Part shown: one piece after another, positions 11,317-23,185 of the stretch | How positions within the stretch are numbered: the stretch's first letter is position 1 | How the letters are laid out: the number at the start of each line of letters is the position of its first letter | NCBI GenBank assembly: GCA_001466705.2 | Contig: LATX02000188.1 | Location: forward strand, 372,001-436,000 | Source of the DNA: Moniliophthora roreri | Lineage: Eukaryota; Basidiomycota; Agaricomycetes; Agaricales; Marasmiaceae | DNA length: 64,000 nt | Direction of reading: 5' to 3' | The notes under the pieces: generated by a model | What the model was told of the DNA's origin: nothing | What the model saw: the letters and a program-made list of their open reading frames with translations, nothing else | Databases searched by the model: none | Program-made: the position numbers and the translations under genes

Positions 11317-13215
11317 ATGATTAACGACCCTAAACACCTAGCCCGCGAGCTCAACTCGTACAACGTTCAGCAGCTCGAGTTTGCCCTGTGAGTCTCTCTC
11401 TTCATATGTCAGAAAGCTGTCACCCGACTGACATATGTATTCAGTGCGCACCCAAAAACAGGCTCTATCGACTACCCTGCTTCACCTGCCATTATGTGTG
11501 TCAAAAAAGTTTTGACTTTTTTTAATTCACACCTTAATCTCGCTTTCTGCAGCCCCGACGTCGACTACGACGACCGACGTATGTCAAGTTCCAACACATC
11601 CACCACAGATACCGACAGTTCACGCCCCGACAAAAGGCCTCTAACCCCTCCTGATGTCCAAGATTCAAAGAGAATTAGAGGGGAATGGGACCATTCGCCC
11701 TCCGTAGAGCCCTCAGATCTCTCAAAACCTCCCCCAGATGCTGTCGACAACAAAGTCCAGCTCCCCTCAATCTTCTCCACCTTTGAGCACGATACACACC
11801 GTCCAAGCGATTACCGTCGGGCATCGCTTCCAACTTTACATTCCGAGAGTCGCATCCGGCATTCCCCCTATCCTCCTCCCAGCATGCGTCCTTCGTATAC
11901 GTCCTCACTTGCGACATATACATTTCCGCCCGTAAACGAAGAGGAAAAGAGCACTGCGAATCTTTCTCGTCCTAGACTGTCCACAGACGTGTCTTTCGGC
12001 GTGTCACCGTACGACTCTCCTTACCCGAATACGGGCATTTCCAGTGGAAACAGTTCAAACTTTTCCAATTACAACTCCCCTTCTGGCGACTACCAACGCC
12101 CCTCAGGCCTTTCGCCTTATTCTGCTGATAGCGAAAGCTGGAACTCGTCTGGCTCTGGGATCGTGAGACCCAGTTCTACTCCGGGCCAACTCTCCAGTCC
12201 GGCCGTAAAATACGACGAGAGTTTACGCCACGCATCATTTAGCGCCCCAACACAGGCACAAATGTTCGCAGGCTCGGCTCGTATCTCGGGCCATCATGAT
12301 CGCAGGTCTGCGGCTTCGACCATAAAAACCGAATGGTCATTTCCTAACCAAGACTACGTCCTGCCTCCTACTGGTGCCCCTCCATATCCTGCCTCAATGC
12401 CTCCTTCTACTTCTCCTACTCGTTCACCCCAGGCTCTTCCGGGCTCAACTCTTCCTGATCGTCCTCAACGGAAGAGGGGCAAGCTCCCCAAAGAGACGAC
12501 AGACTTCCTCAAAGCATGGCTTCACCGCCACTCTGATCACCCATATCCGAGCGAGGAAGAGAAGAAACAGCTTTGTCATGCGACGGGGCTGTCTATGAGC
12601 CAGGTGTCCAACTGGATGATCAACGTGAGTCATCATCGTCAAATGTCCATTACTGCCACACACATCTAATGTTCCACACAGGCTAGACGTCGTATCCTTG
12701 CACCAGCACGTCCGTCGACGAATCCAACGACGACCGCCCCGTTCCCCCCTACAGGTCGCAGCGCGTCATTGTCGGGCCTCATCGACCCCATGGCTCGTCG
12801 GGCTTCTCTTCCCGCAGATACAGTACAGCTGTATCCACCATTATCATTACAGTCGCTACCCCCCAACAGAGGTCCCGTGGAATATATGGGCTCTGCTGGA
12901 AGGCCAATGCTGTCCCATCAACATCAGATGGGGTCCGGCCTCGATTACAATGCGTCTCATGGTCGTAATATCGGCAACATCTATCCCAACGCCATGCCCC
13001 AGCAGCAATCATACATGGGATCCGGTGTCCCCCTATCGGCGCCACCGACCATGTCGAACAATCCCTTTGCCTACCCAAATACGAGCCCAAATCCCAACGG
13101 CAGCTATAGTCGAGGACCGGGACAAGATCAGCAGTATTTCAGTGATGGGACGGGGGCGTCACATTCCAATGGTCCAGGATCAGCGCCAGGTTCAGGATAC
13201 GGCACTCCTCAATAG
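11317..13215 (+). CDS. TALE/KN-type homeodomain transcription factor
   Basis: A predicted nuclear DNA-binding regulator. Four exons join in phase (11317-11387, 11445-11495, 11553-12624, 12682-13215), giving 575 residues. The homeodomain spans about residues 330-400: RKRGKLPKETTDFLKAWL, then HPYPSEEEKKQL, then the recognition helix SMSQVSNWMINARRR, which is completed only across the last intron. The PYP tripeptide between helices 1 and 2 is the three-residue loop extension that defines TALE proteins, and KN is the usual Pfam class. The flanks are low-complexity: Ser/Pro-rich before the domain, and Met/Gln/Pro/Gly-rich after it. The N-terminal block MINDPKHLARELNSYN was found by joining two small exons. 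Reading exon 3 without splicing would cut the recognition helix short. The target genes are unknown. TALE genes of this kind in mushrooms are linked to development, but that is family knowledge only. Confidence 0.85.
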
Positions 13216-13512
13216 CGAGTATCAGCAACTCTAATGTAATGACAGCTCTTATTCTTGCCATCAAAATCTCGCCCTCCATTGTTGTTCGTCGCATCTCGTT
13301 TTGTTGGCCCCAACTATTTATGTATCCCTGACAGACTGTTGTTGTTCATCGTTCATCGTCGTCAATGGACTGGTTTTCTTTCTCCTTCATTTCTTCAGGT
13401 ATGCCCCGCATCTCACCCATTATATCACACCCGAATTTGCGCTTGCGTTATCGCTTCGTTAGCCGATGTCGCCCGACTCTTCCATCATGACGGCGGCCAT
13501 TCACTCTTTGCG

Positions 13513-13533
13513 TTTTTTTTTTTTTTTTTTTTT
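13513..13533 (+). repeat. Poly-T tract (21 nt)
   Basis: An uninterrupted run of 21 T about 300 bp downstream of the homeodomain stop codon, on a generally T-rich stretch. It may be a microsatellite or the A-tail of an inserted retroposon in reverse orientation. No second retroposon feature is visible next to it. Confidence 0.8.
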
Positions 13534-15429
13534 CTGATTTTTCGCTGGCCCTGTCGTCTTGCTGCCTTCCTGACCTTCCTTCCTTTGGTTTAATTATTTC
13601 TTCCTATATTGATTTTTGGCGCGGGCGTTTATCACGCAACCTCCCATCTCCCCGATCCGTCCCCTATCTCGGTCTTGTGGACTTGGACCCCAAAATGGAC
13701 ATTCCGTCGCTCTTGCTTTGTGTATCTGCTCGTTTCTTTTTTATCATCCCTCGACATCAATCATCATATTTGCGGCTCGAATGTATACCAATACCATCAT
13801 ATACTAGTTTATATGCAAGTATATATTAATATGTATATTTTCTTTTCAAGATTTCTCTTGCCTCCGTTTATGGTGTCTTTGATTTACGTGTTCGCCCAGG
13901 AAGCCGCGGGAGCGAGTACGAGCAAGTATGAAATCACTACTCGACAATCGAGGAGGGAAATAATTGATTGTGCAAGGACTTGGGGTTCCATTCAATTGGC
14001 TAATGCACCGAGGTCTCCCGGTTTCTATTCATCCTGCATCACCTACAGCTTCCCATCAGTCACTTTCACTCAATTAGTATCATTCCAAGGGGTCAGCCAA
14101 GTGAAGGGATGCATGTATTGGATATCTCGATTCGAGAATCATCAACTTGGGCAAGACCGGGTCCCTGTGCTAGCGCTGTTAGTGCTGCTGTATGATGGAA
14201 CAGCCGCCTGGGTACTAAATGCAGGGGTAGTGGGGATGATCATCATCGCCTTTGAGAGTAGTTCTGGGCTATTGAGAAGACAATCTATCATTAGGCATAA
14301 TGTCCCGTATTTCTCGGTGCGAACGTTGCCTCTGTTACAATCTCCGACTCCCGGCGGTGTATATAGCTGCGTGTAGGTATCCGTATCACAAGTATTCATG
14401 ATGACTGGTAAATCACGGTAGAACCGAGGAGAATAAAGAATTCTTAGTACTGAAGCAAGAGCTAGTCGATCCCAATATCGCAATTGCATCAAAAATCCTT
14501 CCAATTCTTCGAACCACCCTTTCTAGTATTACCTACAGCATGCTCATGCACTCCGCAATCATGGACGAATGGCGATGTCGACGTCGAGTATCAACAGTAC
14601 TGAGTAGTATCACAGCTGATGCTACCTGTCAGGTTACTGTATACTTAATCAATGGACGTCATTATATCTCGCCTTTGATCTCGAGTTGGTACACAAGTAG
14701 ACGAGTATTTTCTGCGACATTTATTTCGCACTTTCGCTCAAAGATATCAACTGCTATGCACCGAGTCGTCTCCAAATTCCATTCCAGCAACACGGAATTG
14801 TTTTGCTTCCGAAGAACCCTTGGACGAACGAGGAACGAGAATTGGAAATCGGCCATTGAGCCTTTCATTAACCGGACCAAGAAATAAACTAAGAGTCATT
14901 TGATCCTTCCACGAACCACTACACTGTTGTATCGGGCCTCGGTAGCGCAATAGTAGTTGTAGTACACTCCTCTTCCTTTTCCACCATTCTTCATGGCACA
15001 TTGATTTAGCTTCCAAGTCATTGTAAAATTCAAAAGGCAAAAACGACAGCAGATGGCTACTGGACAGCGTCAACGTTCTAATAATTCAATTTCGGCGACT
15101 ATAGTACGTCCCCATTTTGCATTGCAAACGTCTCCAGCAAAACGGTGACTTTAGCTCTTGACATTCGGAACGCGGAAACCTGCTCCGAAGGCGTGGGGAC
15201 TGTGGTAAACAAGTCAGTTTGAAATGAGGGTCCATAGATAATGTACGTGCTTTGAAATACCAGAAATGGTTAAATTGCGATTTCGGAATCTCTACTGGCT
15301 AACTTCTTGGTAGACCCTTCAACTTCTACAAACCTCGTTGCTTTGACTAACGCACACTCACTTGCTCTGGATTCAAAATGTGCTTGCCAAAGAAAATCGG
15401 CATCCTCCGGAAGCAGAAAAACGCGCCCT

Positions 15430-15457
15430 GGCGCTTAAATTAGGGTTTTTAAGCGCC
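15430..15457. repeat. Perfect 10-bp hairpin
   Basis: The arms ggcgcttaaa (15430-15439) and tttaagcgcc (15448-15457) are perfect reverse complements around an 8-nt loop. It sits about 1 kb from the nearest coding exon. It could be a transposon end or an RNA structure; neither can be decided from the sequence. Confidence 0.6.
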
Positions 15458-16088
15458 ATAGCGGCCAACTACGCGACGTACCCGTTCAGGTAAAACTCAG
15501 GGGATGAGCCTGAAGGCAATACCTTCAGAGTCGCCGTGGCGTATCACAATTAACAGGGTCGCAGATCGTAGTTATCCGCGCCCAGGCTATGCGTATCTTG
15601 GGCGCGACGGCGCAGAGACCATTCAATTTTCACCCCCGTAGTTTGATACAGCCTGTACGTGAGAAATACGTGATCAAGGAATACCTCAGACCTTTGCTAG
15701 GGGCACCATGTTGCGATGGCAAAGCTTAACTTGGACGAAATCGTCGGACGCGATCAGCCAAAAAAAGAGCAGGACAAATTCCACCACTTCACGTATTCAA
15801 GTCAGGGATGAGAGATGAGAATTACAACACTATAGCAGGGGTGTGGATGTTGGTAAAGTACGTACATATACAAAATGACCAGAATAGACAAATAGATCTT
15901 GCAGGGCGAGAGATGTGACGAGAGCTGGATAACGAGCGACAACCGAAAGAAAGCATCAAAACACGCAAGCATACACGACGAAGTACCCAGTAATAAGAAG
16001 CGGGAGGGTCCGCCTGTATCGGGAAGTAACCTTGAGTCGAACTGGGTCGATTCTGGCTGACTCCGCCCGCAACGGTTTCAACCAAGTT

Positions 16089-19000
16089 TCAACTGGTGGG
16101 AGATGCACGCCGTATCCACAAAGGCATCTCGTTGCCTCTATCTGGCTCGGATTTAATGAATGGGCGAGTCACCACACTGGAGTGAATGGATCTCATTAGC
16201 ACAAAGGAGAGCGAGATTCAATAGTGGACACAAAAAGCGGCAGATATAAAAGCGAACAGTAGTACTCACTTAACCTTTTTCTCGATAATGAGTCCGGGAT
16301 CAATCGAAAACTCTATGTCCTTGACGAGTAAGTAGAGGAATATCTTGATCCTACAAAAGTGAGAAATCAGCCACTATCCCTATAATCAATTAGTTACGAT
16401 GGTAGCGATCGACCGAGGTCCCCGTTAGGAGGGTCCCGGAACATGGGAGAAGAAATGAAAAAAATTGAGTTCAACGAGAAACCCCACAATCTCCGCTCCC
16501 AACTCTAACCTGCAGGTAGGACCGGGTGCAATCCTACCATGGGAGAGCATGCGGTGACCATCGATTAGCTGTGAGAGATATAGTATACTGCCGTGAACAT
16601 CCCCACCCGCTTTATCCTCAGAACCCGAACAAAACTACCAGAGATGATCCGTTTGTCTGGGCATCCAGGGAAACATCAAAAAACCCAAACGGTGATCAAA
16701 ATCGAAAGCTTTGTCCAGCCGCCATTACTCCGTATCGGCGCCTGGTGAGGCTAAACACCCGAATATCGAGAAGGGCCTGAATCCCATGCTCGGTAGAGGT
16801 TTGTGCGCGAAGACCCCAAGACCAGGGAATAGAAGCACTCGGTACTAGAAGAAAGGGTGATGGCATGGAATGCACAGGCAATGACACCGGAAGCGGAAGC
16901 GAAGAACGATATGAAAACGAGAAGCGTGCTCCACTATTGGTGATGCTTCTTCCATCCACCGTCATCGAAGCGTCACGGCGCGTTGCCCAACAGCTGAAAG
17001 TGTGCTTAACAACAACGCTCAATGTTATTGAAAGCAGGGCCGCCATCATCATTAATCACAAAGACCTCCACCCATCAGGCCAGAAATTGTGATACGATAG
17101 ACCTTGTGTTCTCCCATCAAGAACATTTCGGTCCACCTCATGATGAACCTGCAATACAACACTTCCCTGGCTATCTTCACACCCCTCGAAAACACATGTG
17201 GAAAAAGTGAACCTCGGTAACCGCGCTGCAGTTCCCGCGATTCAATGAACAAGAATACTAATGAGCATGCGCGCCTCCGCTAAGGCGGACCGGGTCCTAT
17301 GATAAACCCAGAAGCCAGAAACGGTAAGATGTGAAGATTGGAGACCAAGCGTGCCCCATCAAGGGAAGGAAGAAGAAAAGAGCCTCCCAGACTCTTTGAC
17401 TCTTTGAGGGCACATGACACCGCTGAGTCGAGGGGTACCGCAATATCAAAGGGAAGGCACCAGGACCCATTGAAGGAAGTGACGTGCCCAGTAGGCAGGT
17501 AAAATGAAAGGGTGTAAGAATAAGAAAAAACGATCCACGGGAGGCACAGGCACCAGTGACATGGGAAGACTCGGGGGTAGGATGACAGTGGGACAAAACG
17601 CGCCAAAACGAGAAAGAAAGCAGAAAAGAAATTCCGCTTTAAGAAAATAAATGGACTCACTCCCAGACAGCAAATTTCCACCCAATGCAGCTCCTATCAC
17701 CCCTCGCTTGTGATCCATTCCCATTGAGAAAGGTTAGTGTGTTTGCGTATAGTCCCGAAATTCTTTGTTGAGTTGAGACGGAAGGGTCGTGGCGTTCAGG
17801 CCTATTTAAAATTGCCCATTAGTGAATCAGCTGATTGGGGCAATAGAGAATAAAGGCGAAAGTAACGAAGCGTATAACTGAGTTAATGTTTTATGCCGGA
17901 ATAGTGAAATGGTACGCCCCAAAGTATAAGACTCCCACCGATCGTGATAAACGGTATGGAAGCTTAAAGGGCGTGAATAAAACAGTGCTCGACAAAGGGT
18001 GGAATCACCGGCACCGAAGAGCAAAAGCCAAGATGGAACAAAGAAGTGGTCAAAAGGGGGCTTGCCATTGTCTTTTCTTCCTTGGGAGAAGAAATTAAAC
18101 AACCGAGCTCCCCATTTACACGAGAGAATAAGTGTGCCGCTAAGAATCTGCTTCCACAGCGGTGAACTTTGCGAGTACACATGACCGCTAACTGTCTGAT
18201 AAAGACTCGGCTTTCGTCCGAACTCCTTACATTCATTCGGGGCTGGGACCGACTCCGATACGCCAACGCCAACGCCAAAGTTCAGAACAATAAACTCACC
18301 TCCATTCCCCGTCCCCCTCTCTATTAATTGCCTGTATTGGTATACTAATGATATCGTATTTGTTGAGCTTGATGGTTTGCTGAAGGACGCCGTCCTTATC
18401 GTAGTAGGGACTGTCAAAGGCAACCTCATTAAGGGCGTAGCGGGTTAGTGAGAGTATCACAAGCCTTGCGACAGGAAGCTCATCTCCACCATCGACCATG
18501 CAGACCCTCATCGTGCTTGTTACAGGTGCGTGCATTCTCAGCGTCTCCCGGACGACCCAGTCGAGGTACTGGCACTTCTCTATTGCATCGTATCTTTGTT
18601 GCCCTGAAAGTGAATCCGATTCTACGGAGAGTAGGGCATTGCGCAGTTTTTGTTGAGATCCAGGATCCTTGGCCAAAGCATAGAGACACCACGTCAATGC
18701 CGAAGAAGTTGTTTCATGACCTATATTCAAAGGTAATGTTCTGTGATTCACTGCCAAGGGGAGTAGCTCACCAGCCGCCAGGAAAGTGCTGATCTGGCAT
18801 AACATCTCTTCCTCGTTCATCCCCTCTGTAAGCCGCCCGTCGGCTGCGGCTTTTTCCCGTTCGTTAGCGCGTACTGCGCGAGATGATCAGACACCTGCCA
18901 AAGAAACGCCGAACAATATGCACGTACTCAACACGCTTAACAAATCCCGCCCCCTCATTTCCACTGCGACTTCTTCACAGCATGCATCCCTCTTCTTCTC

Positions 19001-20603
19001 TGATGAGGTAGCAGCGGCCTGCGCCTGTCTCTCCCGAATCAAATCCAGCCCGATTCTCCTCATGGTAGCTCGAGCTTGTATCATCGTCTGGTTATTTCGC
19101 CTCTGCGCACGTACTCAACGTAATATTCCAGCACAAAGACATTGCAGATACCCACCAGGCCCCTTAATATGGGAAACCAAACTTGTAAGATTGTCATGAC
19201 TCGAAATTTTCGGGCTGTCGAGAAGATGACACTGAAGGCCTCAGCTAAAGCATCTTCTCCGGGTCCTTCAAGGGACTTGAAGTGATGACCGAAACCTATA
19301 TATTCGCGTTATCAGTCAAAATTCTAGCAGGCTTGATGAGAAGCTGACCGGCTTCTCCGATGATGTCCAATGTAGCCCTTGCTAGCCAGGACAGAGCATC
19401 TATCCGTAACCCATGCTCGTTTTTTGGTTCCCATTCTGCCTTAGACAAAGGCGTTGGAGTAGATGGGTTAGTATGTGACGTTTGCTCCGCTATTGAGAGC
19501 CAGATGTCCCGTAACTGTTACACGGCAGAGTTTTTCAGATCGTTCACAATCATTCTGGAAGATACTAACCTGTGTAGCCTTTTCCCAGAAAATCGGCGTT
19601 AGAGATTTAATATGTGAAGAAGTGAATGCTGGCGACTATTCCGGAGACGGTCGCGTTGCGTTGATAGGTTACACGAATACAAGGGCGACGGTGAGGTGAT
19701 TGAGGATATCCGGGATGTTGGATATGGCGACAAAAGGTGTTGAACGACGTGGTCCCGTCAATTCGGTACGCGTATAGCCAGAGCGCCAACAATATTGCGT
19801 CGTGCATGGTAACAAAATGATTTGCATCGGTTTGACCGGCCAATCATGATACAATGTGGCAAATCATGGCGTTGATGTTGGTGGTCAAGGTCAGATGTCC
19901 AGGATCGTGGGTCCATGTTGAGTGCGGGGACAAACAAGAAGTTGATATTGTGATGGAGACCAAGTGGGCATCCATGGCAATGAGAATATTGCGGTCGAGA
20001 ATCAGTCAAACGAACATGTTTACAAAATCGGAGACGTACGAGGATTTTTCTCTGAGAAGAGGGGAAAGAGAAGAGAAAGGCGGGATGAGTACACGAGGGA
20101 TAAACGAGGTTTCAGTGGCGACATACCTGCCTGCGATGAACGGCACCCTCGCTGGTCAATAAACCTTCAGCACCCTTCTGAAATCCGCCGACCATTCCAG
20201 ATAGTGAGTCCCTGACAAACTCTGGTTTTGGATAGTCGTATGCTCGACCAAGAACCTCTCCTACTGTCCGAGGATCCATGAGCATCAACCGCTTGCCACC
20301 CACGAACCCCTGATAGACAAAGACTTTCCCATACTCTTTCTCCCACTCCTGAAATAGAGTTGTCGAATGAGGAGGAACGATATTCTCAGCATCATGCATT
20401 TCTTCAAGATTCCCCATGAAAAACGAGCGGCTAGGCGGTCCCCGAAGTTTAAGCAACGGAGAACGGGATTGGCGATAAAGGAGTGTGAAGAATGGAAGGG
20501 TAGCATAGCAGAGAAAGACGAGCACCAGGACTAGAGAACATATTGTCGTCGTCGTCATCGTCATCGTCAATGTCAAAGAAGAGGAGATAGATGAGGGGAA
20601 CAT
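16089..20603 (-). CDS. Cytochrome P450 monooxygenase
   Basis: A membrane-anchored, haem-thiolate P450; the substrate is unknown. Eleven exons on the minus strand (high to low: 20603-20127, 20051-20040, 19635-19570, 19514-19349, 19295-19156, 19102-18928, 18873-18772, 18720-18300, 17801-17661, 16350-16270, 16176-16089) sum to 1869 nt, or 622 residues, all in phase. The N terminus has a hydrophobic anchor (TTTICSLVLVLVFLCY) and a Pro-rich hinge. The oxygen-binding I-helix is AGHETTS, split by an intron. The ExxR motif is ETLR in WVVRETLRMH, and the PERF-like motif is PERH. The haem ligand is Cys in GDRSCIGWKFA. The C terminus is VVTRPFIKSEPDRGNEM. The loop before PERH is unusually short (GEWRPERH). 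Exon 2 is 12 nt (Arg-Lys-Ile-Leu). Introns of 404, 498 and 1310 nt are far longer than others here. A GT61 gene lies upstream on the same strand. Confidence 0.85.
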
Positions 20604-20818
20604 AGTCGTGGTTTAGAAAAAATGGTCGAATCTGCCATGGGGTAGTAATTAACAAAGCTCTATCGGGGATTTCGGTCAGATGGCAACCCGACGCACTGGC
20701 GACATCACCATCATATCAAATTCCCTTTTGGCAACTTCGGCTATACAGGACATATAAAAGGGGGAAGGAATTCTTATTTCCGTGGCGTCACAAAAACGAT
20801 CATACAAAAGTCTAATCC
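20604..20818 (-). promoter_or_regulatory. P450 promoter / GT61 3' region
   Basis: A 215-bp gap between two minus-strand genes. It should contain the P450 promoter and the 3' end of the GT61 transcript. A tataaaag-like word (catataaaaggg, about 20751-20762) lies here but reads on the plus strand, so it is not an obvious TATA box for the P450. Nothing else stands out. Confidence 0.3.
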
Positions 20819-22574
20819 TCAATCGTCCACCTCAAGAACCAGCGAAAGTCTGTAATGACACAATTGAGCCACAACTGCTCCATCGATTGGGGTCGCATTG
20901 CCTGGGATGCGAGGTGAGTTGAAACCCAGTCCTACAGCAAAGAAAAACAGCACCTTGAAACCCTTCTACGTATTTTGGATCAGGCAAACTCGGGCTCGTA
21001 AAGTACCTAGTGATCGAGCCTTGGGATTCATCTCACCACCAAGATGGAAACACTCACTTGGATCCCCAGAAACCATAATGTTTGATTCCCATCGCTCTCG
21101 CTGTGAACTCGTAGTCGTACGCAAAACCCTGTGGAAAGAAGAACTCCATCACAGTGGCACGTGGGGTGGGATTCATCCAAAGTAGAGCTGTTAAACCGTT
21201 TCCATGTGCACCCATGAGGATCTGTCGACAGATGAGTTGTGCTCTCAAAAGTCCGTAGAAAAATCATGCTTACCGTCGTACGAGCAGCGAGTCTAATCTG
21301 CTCTTGCCTAGTCAACCTATCCATACTTACCACGTTCACCTCGTATCCGTGCTCGTCTCTGAGCTTGTACAGCTCCCGGACCAAGTTGTCATGATCTTCC
21401 AGAATAAGCTTTCGTCTGGTCCACTCCTGTCTCGACACATACGTTATCACTGGCGTTTCGGTTGTTCCACCTCCAACGTTCACCTCCATACCTGTGAACC
21501 TGATCACATTATTCCTTATCGCCATCCACCAATTTGAGTTGCCACTCCCAGGCAGCGCAAATGGCACGGAAGCAGTACGCTGGGACCGCTGATAGGTGAA
21601 CGTGGGGATGGCTGCTGATCTATCGGCAAGGATGACGCGGTCAAAGACAAAGGTTGTGTTCATCTGGATGCGGTCCAGCCAGTCATCGCGAAACTCCATT
21701 ATCAGAGAGGGAAAAGCCGTTCGTGTAACGAATTGGTTCATGGATGCGTAGTCACGCCAGTGCCCAGCGTCGATGTGGCTGAACATCATACGCTTTGGAG
21801 GATCGAGGAAGGTGCGACCGTCAGAGGTAATAGTGGTGTCAAGCGAGGAATAGGTTCTCCAGAGTCCGTACAGAAGCTCAGCGGACCAATGATAATAGTG
21901 CGTCAAGCTGCAAGGCAAGAGTCAGCAGAACGATACTGAGCTGACCTCGCGAGGAAGACGTACTACTGCTTTGGGTCATTGACAAAAAACTATCTTGGGC
22001 TTGTCAACACTTTCATAGTTCAGAAAAGCCAAGCACGAACTGTCATGCCATCGATGGCCTGTGCACCACTGCCAAATAATTGCTTTGCCTCCTTGGTACT
22101 GACTACTTGAAAGTCTTCATCGGTCGGGAGTCGGGATCTTTCGGCTTCTTCACCATTATACACTTCGATACCCTTGGAGTACACTGCTGCGGGCTCTGGT
22201 ACTGTGTCTGGTTTGTCTGTGACTATGAACAATGTCCCGTTGTAAAGGTAGAGCTTGTCGAACATGGACCACCCTGGAACGTATTCTGATTAGGTTTATT
22301 GAGTCTAACGCCACAAAGAGACCTCTTCACCGGGTACATGAGCTATCACCTTGGTCTCTGGGACACGAGAAGAGCCCCAGGAAAGGCGGACTTTTGAATC
22401 CTGAGTCGGTGAATGACTGGCATACGACCTGTTGGTCGCGAAGCTTGGAGAAAGGCGATTTAGCTGGCGATAAAGAATGTCACGATGTGGGATTTCATTG
22501 CGGAAAAATAGGAGGGTAAAGAGAAGGAGACAGAGAAGGAGTACTTCCCGAGCACTCAGAGGTGATGGCGCCAT
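20819..22574 (-). CDS. GT61-family glycosyltransferase (type II membrane)
   Basis: A predicted Golgi/ER glycosyltransferase of CAZy family GT61 (DUF563), the family of plant beta-1,2-xylosyltransferase and animal EOGT. The start is the ATG at 22574 (MAPSPLSAREVLLLCLL), followed by a signal-anchor LLLCLLLFTLLFF and a lumenal domain. Exons include GWSMFDKLYLYNGTLFIV, the large central exon (HYYHWSAELLYGLW; GHWRDYASMNQFV; QRTASVPF; VITYVSRQEWTRR) and the signature GAHGNGLTALLWMNP. Beyond the first apparent stop at 21054, two more exons fit in phase: YFTSPSLPDPKYVEGFQ and GNATPIDGAVVAQLCHYRL, ending VLEVDD at 20819. This gives the family's usual C terminus. Both the donor sugar and the acceptor are unknown. 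It lies tail-to-head with the P450, which is weak evidence for a shared function. Confidence 0.82.
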
Positions 22575-23185
22575 GCGAAGATGTGATTCGCACGACTGCA
22601 CGCCTTGAGAAGAGCCAGAAGCTTACAGGAGCTTATGCTTGCTTCAAGCCTCCAAGCAGTGTACACAGTGATACAATTTATTTCGTTACTCATACGGATA
22701 CTGAGTGCGTAAATTACTCAAGGACATAGCTTGCGACATCGATTTGCCATGCATAACACCATCGAGAATTAGCGTTCAGGCTTTGCAATGCCATGGGCTT
22801 TGATTTGTCTTTAAGGCCCGAGACGGTTCCGGGCAATCTAGGCGCGTTAGAAATGCTCAGTAGGAAGCAGACGCATGAAAGGTGGTAGCTCAAACGGGAC
22901 GTCAACGTCTAGCTCGACTCAAGACCCACTCGCTACAGTGCCCTCTGACCTCCTCCTTTTTGTGAGGATAGTATACGCTACTATGTATTCCTCATCTCCT
23001 ATTTATATAGCTTGGTGGTCGTTTGCTCACCGCTGGCATCACAAAGCCTCCGAGTCATTTCTCATGAGCAAAATCGTTATTTTTATCTGAGGAGTACATA
23101 ATATGTTCCTACACCTCTCGCTAGAAATCTCAACTCTTTCCATGACTCGCACACCCTGCATTCCTTCTCTTCCTTATTTCCCCCC
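22575..23185. promoter_or_regulatory. Divergent promoter region GT61 / NAGS
   Basis: 611 bp separate the start codons of the GT61 gene (minus) and the NAGS gene (plus), so both promoters should lie here. No coding exon is visible. A tatttatatagc word near 22990-23015 could serve as an AT-rich core element. A C/T-rich stretch (23120-23185) precedes the NAGS start, as is common before fungal start codons. Confidence 0.35.

Larger units (their letters stand above)
13216..16088. other. 2.9-kb convergent gene-free region
   Basis: This lies between the 3' ends of the homeodomain gene and the P450. I found no exon chain with family motifs on either strand. The longest open frame (13609-14376, plus) is T-rich and looks fortuitous. 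Visible structure includes a run of 21 T at 13513-13533, a 10-bp perfect hairpin at 15430-15457 and an 8-bp hairpin at 15577-15606. A D-arm-like tRNA word near 14940 has no matching T arm. The region is longer than any other non-repeat gap here and could hold long 3' UTRs or a non-coding RNA. Confidence 0.4.

Noticed and set aside
13609..14376. 255-codon plus-strand open frame
   Set aside because: T-rich, no motif, no splice partners, and the adjacent frames are open as well; it looks fortuitous.
14935..14990. tRNA-like word gcctcggtagcgcaatagtag, resembling a D arm with A box
   Set aside because: No T arm or B box (GGTTCRA) at tRNA distance and no acceptor pairing.
17280..17681. 133-codon minus-strand frame inside the long P450 intron as a nested gene
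   Set aside because: Starts with bases of the haem-loop exon read in another frame, and the rest shows no motif or splice context.
18296..18820. P450 as a pseudogene because the WG..A.EF segment before PERH is missing
   Set aside because: The exons 18720-18300 and 17801-17661 join in phase as GEWRPERH and the total length is a multiple of three, so the gene can be intact.
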